Assembly (NCBI GenBank): GCA_020025345.1
Contig: JAHHSH010000017.1
Coordinates: forward strand, 1 to 28,692
Length of the DNA: 28,692 bases
Reading direction: 5' to 3'
Origin: Oscillospiraceae bacterium
GTDB lineage: Bacteria; Bacillota; Clostridia; Oscillospirales; Oscillospiraceae
A model generated the notes under the pieces. The model saw nothing but the letters and a program-made list of their open reading frames with translations, made no database searches and was not told where the DNA came from. A program made the translations under genes and the position numbers. The stretch's first letter is position 1; each line of letters begins with the position of its first letter. Positions 23,711 to 28,692 of the stretch are shown here, piece after piece.

Positions 23711-24538
23711 TTATCCGTTCTTTTCTTCTTCCACATAGAACATGATTTTTGTAATAAACTCCTCCTCGTATCTGGAGGTAATATAATCGTTGATACAAAA
23801 TTCGTAGGAGTCGGATTGGATCTTCAAATGCTGCTCCCTGCAATACTGTATCAGCTTCAAATATGAGCGGCCAATATCGTAGTAGTTTCCGAAATGGTAG
23901 ATCGCTGCCGTTAAGCCTTTTGGCAGCATAATAATATTGGAGACATCCGGAATATTTTCAGTGGTCAAAAACGCCATTTTCGCCTGCGTATATCGCCCCG
24001 CCCGGATGTGTTCCAGCGGAACTGACACACCGCACTGAAAGAAAACGGGCAAATCATTGCTCAGCGCCTGTGCATAGCATTGTTTGGTGGCAATACTGAT
24101 TTCTTTCATGCTGTACGGCTTTGCCACGTCACTGTAGAGGATATAGGTGCCCTCTGTTCTTTCAATAATCGGCTCTGCCGTCTTTTGGGAATAGGCCTGT
24201 TCCACCTGCTCACAGCGATGCGCCAATCTGTTTTGGATGAGGGAGAGCTCCTGTATTTTCTTTTCTATAACGGACAGCTGGCGGCGAAAGAAAACAATGC
24301 TGTTCTTGGTGGTGAAATCCTGCATATGCTTTTTGATATCATTTAAGGAAAAGCCAATCTTTTTCATGATAAGAATGGTATCCAGATAATCCAGTTGCTC
24401 TGCACTATAATACCGATATCCGGTTTCCGGGTCCGTATAGCTGGGTTTGAACAGGCCGATTTTATCATAGTACAGCAGGGTCTGCTTGGAGATGTTTTGA
24501 AATTTCGCCAGTTCTCCCGCCGAGAACATATTTTTCAT
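23711..24538 (-). CDS. MerR-family regulator with GyrI-like effector-binding domain (BmrR-like)
   Basis: The 275-residue protein has the MerR DNA-binding domain in residues 1-~75 (FSAGELAKFQNISKQTLLYY, then GLFKPSYTDPETGYRYYS). A dimer coiled coil spans ~80-120, and residues ~125-270 resemble the GyrI/BmrR drug-binding fold (GTYILYSDVAKPYS near its start). BmrR-type proteins bind lipophilic drugs and activate efflux genes by untwisting a long-spacer promoter. This gene is divergent from a MATE pump with exactly such a promoter between them. ATG 24538 has AGGGG about 12 nt upstream, a little far; ATG 24529 (MFSAGEL) is an alternative. The codons are AT-richer than in the core genes to the left. 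Confidence 0.92.
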   Translation of the reverse strand: MKNMFSAGELAKFQNISKQTLLYYDKIGLFKPSYTDPETGYRYYSAEQLDYLDTILIMKKIGFSLNDIKKHMQDFTTKNSIVFFRRQLSVIEKKIQELSLIQNRLAHRCEQVEQAYSQKTAEPIIERTEGTYILYSDVAKPYSMKEISIATKQCYAQALSNDLPVFFQCGVSVPLEHIRAGRYTQAKMAFLTTENIPDVSNIIMLPKGLTAAIYHFGNYYDIGRSYLKLIQYCREQHLKIQSDSYEFCINDYITSRYEEEFITKIMFYVEEEKNG

Positions 24539-24554
24539 TGTTCATTTTCACCCC

Positions 24555-24608
24555 TTGACTATATAGTAACTATATACTTTATTATAGCCTTTAGGGCGCA
24601 AAACGCAA
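24555..24608. promoter_or_regulatory. MerR-type divergent promoter and operator
   Basis: On the plus strand TTGACT (24555-24560) and TATTAT (24580-24585) are 19 bp apart, the overlong spacing of MerR-activated promoters. The spacer region holds a perfect dyad, TATATAGT-A-ACTATATA (24560-24576). On the minus strand TATAAT (24586-24581) with TTGCGT (24608-24603, 16 bp) would drive the regulator, and the two -10 boxes almost coincide, so binding at the dyad would also affect its own gene. Confidence 0.82.
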
Positions 24609-24686
24609 GGAGAACAACGCATCTCCGTTCCATACGCATGACGGCGTTTTCCCCCATTACTCACCCTATATTTTCCGGAGGCCAGC

Positions 24687-26006
24687 ATGAACATATTTAC
24701 AAAGCCCTTGACTTACAGACAATTTTTGAAATATTTACTGCCCTCGATCTTGACGATGGTTTTTCTCTCGTTCTATACCACCATCGACGGTTTCTTTGTC
24801 TCCCGGTATGCCGATTCAGATGCGCTGGCCGGCATCAATATCGTGATTCCGATCACGTGCCTTGTGTTTGGTACATCCGTGATGCTGGCCACCGGTGCCG
24901 GTGCGATCATCGGAGAACACATGGGAAGAAATGAGCAAAAAAAGGCGAACGAAATCTTCAGCATGATTTCTCTTGTACTGCTGGTATTTTCCATTGTTTT
25001 TTCCGTGGTGGGCATTCTTTTTTTGAAGCCGATTGCAACGCTTCTGGGTGCCAGCGAAAGATTGATGCCCCATGTTCTGCCCTACGCCTTCGTTGTGTTT
25101 GCAGGCACCATTCCCATGGCATTTAAGCTGTTCTTTGAATATCTGGTCCGCACCGACGGCAAGCCGGAGATCGGCTTGAAAATGTCTATTGTGGGTCTCA
25201 TCTTGAATGTGATCCTTGACTACATTTTTGTGGGCGTTTTTAGACTGGGCACCTTCGGTGCCGCCCTGGGTACGGTTTTCTCCATTGGCACCAGCGCTGT
25301 GATCGGTCTTGTTTACTTCTTAAAGCACAGCAATATCCGCTTTTGCAAGGCGAAAATGGATTTCCGTATTCTTTGGAAATCCTGCTCCAACGGAAGCAGC
25401 GAAATGCTGACAGAGCTTTCTACCGGCATCACAACTCTGCTTTTCAATCTGATTATTCTGCAAAAATTCGGTGAAGATGGCGTTGCGGCGGTAACGATCA
25501 TTATGTATATTTACTATTTCTTTATCGCCTTTTATATGGGCATTGCGGTCGCCACCGCCCCTGTTGTCAGCTACAATCTGGGCGCGAATAACAAGGCAAA
25601 GATCAAAGAAACGCTGAAGTACAGCTTTATCACCATTGGCATGACTGCGATCATGATCATGGCCATTCTCTTTGTCGGCGGCGAGTTTATTATTGGCTTA
25701 TTCACCAATAATGACCATGTATTTGCTTTGACCGTCAACGCGCTGCTCTATTTCAGCCCCGTATTCCTTTTCATCGGCGTAAACGTGTTCCTATCCGGCT
25801 ACTTTACCGCCCTCGGTGACGGCTTTACTTCTGCTGTGATTTCTACGCTGCGTTCTTTGCTTTTCGTCATTGTATTTATTTTTGCATTGCCGCCGCTGGT
25901 GGGTGTGAACGGTGTTTGGATGACCATGCCTTTAGCTGAAATTTGCACCATCGTGATTTCGCTATTCCTATATAACAAAAAGGGGAAAAAGTATATTGCC
26001 GACTAA
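24687..26006 (+). CDS. MATE-family multidrug efflux transporter (MepA-like)
   Basis: This 439-residue, ~12-helix transporter exports drugs or cationic metabolites in exchange for Na+ or H+. MATE features are the repeated halves, FYTTIDGFFVSRYADSDALA in helix 1, GAGAIIGEHMGRNEQKKAN after helix 2, and the matching second-half segment VVSYNLGANNKAKIKETLKY. The closest named group by eye is MepA/DinF-like. GGAGG is 5 nt before the ATG. Its leader of about 95 nt follows the MerR-type promoter, so induction by a substrate of the MerR protein is expected. The substrate is unknown. Confidence 0.93.
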   Translation: MNIFTKPLTYRQFLKYLLPSILTMVFLSFYTTIDGFFVSRYADSDALAGINIVIPITCLVFGTSVMLATGAGAIIGEHMGRNEQKKANEIFSMISLVLLVFSIVFSVVGILFLKPIATLLGASERLMPHVLPYAFVVFAGTIPMAFKLFFEYLVRTDGKPEIGLKMSIVGLILNVILDYIFVGVFRLGTFGAALGTVFSIGTSAVIGLVYFLKHSNIRFCKAKMDFRILWKSCSNGSSEMLTELSTGITTLLFNLIILQKFGEDGVAAVTIIMYIYYFFIAFYMGIAVATAPVVSYNLGANNKAKIKETLKYSFITIGMTAIMIMAILFVGGEFIIGLFTNNDHVFALTVNALLYFSPVFLFIGVNVFLSGYFTALGDGFTSAVISTLRSLLFVIVFIFALPPLVGVNGVWMTMPLAEICTIVISLFLYNKKGKKYIAD

Positions 26007-26060
26007 ACCGGTCATCCCCTCCCCATACAGCCATGCACGAACACGGCGCTTCTTTTTATA

Positions 26061-26295
26061 CACAATGAGGCGCAGCTCGACGGCAACACTGTCCGTGTGG
26101 ATATGGGTAATTTCGAAGGCCAGCTGATGGCCGTAGAGGTTGAGGGCAATGTTTTGCCCCCGGACCTCCCATAACCCCAATAGCCCCCAGACCGGAGACA
26201 GCACGCCTGTGCTCACTCTTGTCAGTCTGCTTCTGGTATCTGCTGCAGCCACCGCAGTTCTGCTCGTTGGTAAAAAACGCAGAACGGTACAGTAA
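26061..26295 (+). pseudogene. Frameshifted C-terminal remnant of a sortase-anchored surface protein
   Basis: Two adjoining plus-strand frames together make a sensible protein tail. The frame starting at 26061 reads AQLDGNTVRVDMGNFEGQLM and on to VEVEGNVLPPDLP, stopping at TAA 26172-26174. The next frame (from ~26173) reads HNPNSPQTGDSTPV, then a ~20-residue hydrophobic helix and VLLVGKKRRTVQ with stop at 26293-26295. PQTGD plus membrane helix plus a KKRR tail is a sortase cell-wall sorting signal. No start or upstream body of the protein is present, so the rest has been lost. It could also be a displaced end of a larger gene by recombination. Confidence 0.6.
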
Positions 26296-26337
26296 ACAGG
26301 AAATATAAGTACATACCACAGCCAAACGTTTTATCGT

Positions 26338-26390
26338 GCTGTATAGCAAAAGATGCTCGCCCTTGCGGCGAGCATCTTTTGCTATACAGC
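26338..26390. terminator. Perfect 24-bp hairpin (terminator-like or mobile repeat)
   Basis: GCTGTATAGCAAAAGATGCT plus CGCC (26338-26361) is exactly complementary to 26367-26390, with the loop CTTGC. The inner part looks like a bidirectional terminator (AAAAGATGCTCGCC/GGCGAGCATCTTTT), but the stem continues past the T-run by ten further pairs. That is unusual for a plain terminator and resembles palindromic repeats. The remainder of 26296-26567 holds only the promoter described next; short frames here start inside the hairpin and are not convincing genes. Confidence 0.75.
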
Positions 26391-26471
26391 GGTTTATACT
26401 TCTGCTTTTCATTATCTTTTCTATGGCAGCTTACGACTTCTTCGTTTCTCCCCCCATCCGGGGCTTGCTTT

Positions 26472-26500
26472 TTTTCAAAAAATACGATAAACTGTATAAG
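26472..26500 (+). promoter_or_regulatory. Possible promoter of the YjiH-family gene
   Basis: TTTTCA (26472-26477) and TATAAG (26495-26500) are 17 bp apart. A weaker overlapping pair (TTGCTT/TAAACT) is also possible. Confidence 0.4.
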
Positions 26501-26567
26501 GTTCTGCATTTTTATGCATTTTTTCTAACTGATCCAAATGACAATATTAAAGGTAAGGACTGAGTCT

Positions 26568-27905
26568 ATGAAACTTCTGAAAAACAGAACATTTTACAAG
26601 TTCCTGATTCCATCCCTAATCGGCATGACCCTGTTTGTGATACCAATCCGCAGCGGCGGCAATCTGACCATCCCCATCGCAGTGATTGCAAACCGTCTGC
26701 TGGATCTCATGGGAACCCACAGTACTCTGGTCATCTATGTGCTGGTCTCTCTCAGCGCCTTGATCAGCATCGTCCATAAGATCCATAAAATTCCATTTAT
26801 CCGGGATCATGAGAAGCTGAACAACCTATTTGACATCAAGGGGATCTGGTTTCTGATCCGTATTCTGGGCCTGATCCTTGTCAATATGCTCTTCTGGGGC
26901 ATCGGCCCCGAGATGGTTCTCAGCGAGGATACCGGCGGTCTGGTCATCCACGGCTTGATGCCCATTCTGGTCTGTGTGTTCCTGCTGGCCGGCATGCTGC
27001 TGAGCCTGCTTCTGAACTTCGGCCTGCTGGATTTTTTTGGTGCGCTGCTCATCAAGTTCATGCGTCCGGTCTTCAATCTGCCGGGCAGAAGCGCACTGGA
27101 CTGCATCGCCTCCTGGCTGGGCGATGGCTCTGTGGGTGTACTGCTCACTGCCAAGCAGTACGAGGAGGGGTTTTACTCCAAGCGAGAGGCCACGGTCATC
27201 GCCACCACCTTCTCCGCCGTCAGTATCACCTTCTGTCTTGTCGTCATCAGCGAGGTCAATCTGGAGCACATGTTTATCCCCTTCTACTTAACTGTTGGAC
27301 TGGCCGGCATTGTGGCGGCTATCGTGGTGCCCAAGCTGCCCCCGCTCTCCCGTGTCCCCGATTCCTACTGCGTGCAAAAGCCCTATCCGGAGGACATTCC
27401 TGAAGGCAGCACCGCTTTCCAGTACGGAATCCAGCTGGCCCTAAACAAGGCAGAACAGGCCCCTACTGTGGGAGCATTCCTGAAGGAGGGCTTTGGCACG
27501 GTATGCGAGATGTGGTTTGGTACCCTTCCCGTCATTTTGAGTTTGGGAACTCTGGCTCTGATCGTGGCTGAGTACACTCCCGTGTTCAAAATCCTTGGTC
27601 TGGTCTTCATCCCCTTCTACAAGCTGCTGCAAATCCCAGAGGCCGCCGCTGCCAGCCAGACGGTGATCGTGGGCTTCGCAGATATGTTCCTGCCCAGCGT
27701 CATCGCCAGCAGCTTTGAGAGTGATATGACCAAATTCGTGGTGGCTGCCACCAGCGTCACCCAGCTCATTTATATGTCCGAGATTGGAAGCATCATCATG
27801 GGCAGCAAAATTCCCGTCTCCCTAAAAAATCTGTTTCTCATTTTCCTGGAGCGAACCATCGTGACCCTGCCCGTCATCGCTTTGATCGCCCACCTCATTT
27901 TCTGA
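26568..27905 (+). CDS. YjiH-family membrane protein with nucleoside-recognition (Gate) domain
   Basis: This 445-residue integral membrane protein has roughly 10 hydrophobic segments. It carries the Gate/nucleoside-recognition type region LPGRSALDCIASWLGDGSVG followed by VLLTAKQYEEGFYSKREATV, and a second related stretch near the C-terminus (GFADMFLPSVIASS). The YjiH family is widespread in Firmicutes and gut bacteria, and its transported molecule is not established. I start at ATG 26568 (MKLLKNRTFYKFLIPS), which gives the standard N-terminus; an earlier in-frame ATG at 26538 would add 10 residues and has no ribosome site. An internal cytoplasmic loop (SYCVQKPYPEDIPEG) separates the halves. 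It is monocistronic, ending at a hairpin terminator. Confidence 0.85.
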   Translation: MKLLKNRTFYKFLIPSLIGMTLFVIPIRSGGNLTIPIAVIANRLLDLMGTHSTLVIYVLVSLSALISIVHKIHKIPFIRDHEKLNNLFDIKGIWFLIRILGLILVNMLFWGIGPEMVLSEDTGGLVIHGLMPILVCVFLLAGMLLSLLLNFGLLDFFGALLIKFMRPVFNLPGRSALDCIASWLGDGSVGVLLTAKQYEEGFYSKREATVIATTFSAVSITFCLVVISEVNLEHMFIPFYLTVGLAGIVAAIVVPKLPPLSRVPDSYCVQKPYPEDIPEGSTAFQYGIQLALNKAEQAPTVGAFLKEGFGTVCEMWFGTLPVILSLGTLALIVAEYTPVFKILGLVFIPFYKLLQIPEAAAASQTVIVGFADMFLPSVIASSFESDMTKFVVAATSVTQLIYMSEIGSIIMGSKIPVSLKNLFLIFLERTIVTLPVIALIAHLIF

Positions 27906-27970
27906 TGTTATGAGGTAAATACGCATATCGGCGGCTTCCTTTTTGCAGCCGCAGCATTGCATATTAAACG

Positions 27971-28023
27971 GCACCCCATTTGTTCGACAGTATGATCTAC
28001 TGAAAAACAAATGGGGTGCTTTT
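27971..28023 (+). terminator. Terminator after the YjiH-family gene
   Basis: GCACCCCATTTGTT (27971-27984) pairs perfectly with AACAAATGGGGTGC (28006-28019). A nested small hairpin (CAGTA/TACTG, 27988-28002) fills the loop, and T4 follows. A smaller GC stem (GCGGCT/AGCCGC) precedes it at about 27930-27952. Confidence 0.75.
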
Positions 28024-28197
28024 ATCTGGCAAGCGGCACACGAAACCAGCGTGATCCGCCAGCTTTTTTACCCACTTCCGGGAACTGCCGGACGCGGCGG
28101 AACGCAAGGCGGTCGCCTATTGGGCTCTCATGGTACTCTCGCCTACGTGTCCATTTCCAAAGATCACGCATTATGGAGAAATCCCACATCCAACGGA
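28024..28197. other. Stretch without a supportable gene
   Basis: This is the middle of the 323-nt gap between the YjiH gene and ilvE. A plus-strand frame (about 28065 onward) reads DAAERKAVAYWALMVLSP and stays open into the ilvE antisense, but it has no start or ribosome site and matches nothing I know. It may be the end of a lost gene or noncoding sequence. Confidence 0.3.
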
Positions 28198-28218
28198 GGA
28201 AGCTCGTACAGAGCTTCC
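28198..28218 (-). terminator. Hairpin downstream of ilvE
   Basis: GGAAGCTC (28198-28205) pairs with GAGCTTCC (28211-28218) around a 5-nt loop, just after the ilvE stop on the minus strand. There is no T-run after it, so termination would be weak. Confidence 0.5.
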
Positions 28219-28228
28219 CCAAAAATTA

Positions 28229-28692
28229 TTATTGCACTTCCCGTGTCCAGCCAAACGGGTCTTGCAACTCGCCCCACTGGATGCCGGTGAGTGTGTCGTA
28301 CAGCTTCTTGGTCAGCTCGCCCGTCTCGAAGTGATTGACTGTGACGATATCGCCCCTGTAGTTCAACTCGCCCACAGGAGAAATCACAGCGGCTGTTCCC
28401 GTACCGAAAACCTCCTCCAGCGTGCCGTCCTTGCCGGCATCCATCAGCTCGTCAATCGCCAGCTGCCGCTCCTCGACCTCATAGCCCCAGGACTTCAGCA
28501 AATGGAGGATGGAGTCTCTGGTAACGCCGGGGAGCACGGTTCCGTCGCAGGGCGCGGTCACAATCTTATTCTTGATCTTGAACATAACGTTCATCGTTCC
28601 GACTTCTTCGACGTACTTCCGATGGACACCATCCAGCCACAAAACCTGTGTGTAACCCAGCTTTTCAGCCTTCATCTGCGCAGCGATGCTGG
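28229..28692 (-). CDS. ilvE: Branched-chain amino acid aminotransferase, C-terminal part
   Basis: IlvE transfers the amino group between glutamate and branched-chain 2-oxo acids, using pyridoxal phosphate. The window holds the last ~154 residues of an expected ~340-360. GYTQVLWLDGVHRKYVEEVG followed by TMNVMFKI is the class IV aminotransferase cofactor-region motif, and VLPGVTRDSIL, EVFGTGTAAVISPVGELNY and the end LTGIQWGELQDPFGWTREV agree with the long BCAT form. The start and the PLP-binding lysine lie to the right of the window edge. An internal ATG at 28675 is not the start, because the frame and similarity continue upstream (SIAAQ before it). Confidence 0.93.
   Translation of the reverse strand, partial: SIAAQMKAEKLGYTQVLWLDGVHRKYVEEVGTMNVMFKIKNKIVTAPCDGTVLPGVTRDSILHLLKSWGYEVEERQLAIDELMDAGKDGTLEEVFGTGTAAVISPVGELNYRGDIVTVNHFETGELTKKLYDTLTGIQWGELQDPFGWTREVQ

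Noticed and set aside
26336..26563. A 75-residue plus-strand frame
   Set aside because: It starts inside the 24-bp hairpin, has no ribosome site and overlaps the predicted promoter of the next gene.
28022..28222. A 66-residue minus-strand frame
   Set aside because: No ribosome site, unusual Arg/Trp content and overlap with the ilvE hairpin make it unlikely to be a gene.
1..28692. CRISPR array, tRNA, rRNA, insertion sequence or prophage genes
   Set aside because: I saw no regularly spaced direct repeats, cloverleaf-like elements, transposase or phage motifs on either strand.

Overview
The window reads as a chromosomal segment of a moderately GC-rich, low-branching Firmicute of class Clostridia, most likely an Oscillospiraceae/Ruminococcaceae-type gut anaerobe. 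The evidence is the glmU-prs-pth-mfd gene order known from Bacillus/Clostridia, a SpoIIQ-like sporulation protein, strong AGGAGG-type ribosome binding sites, sigma-A promoters of the TTTACA-17-TATAAT type, and a relic with a PQTGD sortase motif. The taxon is inferred from gene content; no rRNA is present.

Layout: (1) 1-5905, minus strand: glmU -> prs -> pth -> mfd, a UDP-GlcNAc/PRPP/peptidyl-tRNA recycling/transcription-repair cluster. The gene in the glmU position keeps the acetyltransferase half but has a shortened N-terminal domain without the nucleotide-binding motif. (2) 6130-11480, plus strand: a promoter and structured leader, then trmL, pgk, tpiA and gpmI (lower glycolysis), a terminator, and a divergent gpsA. 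(3) 11632-12309, plus: a SpoIIQ-like M23 protein ending at a strong bidirectional terminator. (4) 12357-16259, minus: a four-gene operon with 4-nt overlaps that encodes a GntR/RCK_C regulator resembling the c-di-AMP sensor BusR, an ABC ATPase with CBS domains, a permease, and a permease fused to its substrate-binding domain. It is a compatible-solute (OpuC/BusAB-type) importer with its own regulator. (5) 16416-19241, minus: a HAD phosphatase, prfB and a pyridoxine-family kinase, with terminators after each gene and recognisable promoters for prfB and the kinase. (6) 19478-23644, plus: a LytS/YesM-type histidine kinase overlapping a response regulator with a SARP-like output domain, a TetR regulator, and an unknown membrane-anchored protein. 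(7) 23711-26006: a divergent MerR regulator/MATE efflux pair around a textbook 19-bp-spacer MerR promoter. (8) 26007-26567: a decayed sortase-anchored surface-protein tail and a perfect 24-bp hairpin. (9) 26568-27905: a YjiH-family membrane protein. (10) 28229-28692, minus: the C-terminal part of a branched-chain aminotransferase.

Most of the window is ordinary core genome. The items I would look at first are the degenerate GlmU, the BusR-like osmolyte/c-di-AMP operon with a palindrome at its predicted start site, and the trmL leader hairpins. The MerR operator and the HK/SARP-type regulator pair come next. I did not find a CRISPR array, tRNA, rRNA, insertion sequence or phage module. All statements come from reading the sequence; no database search was possible.
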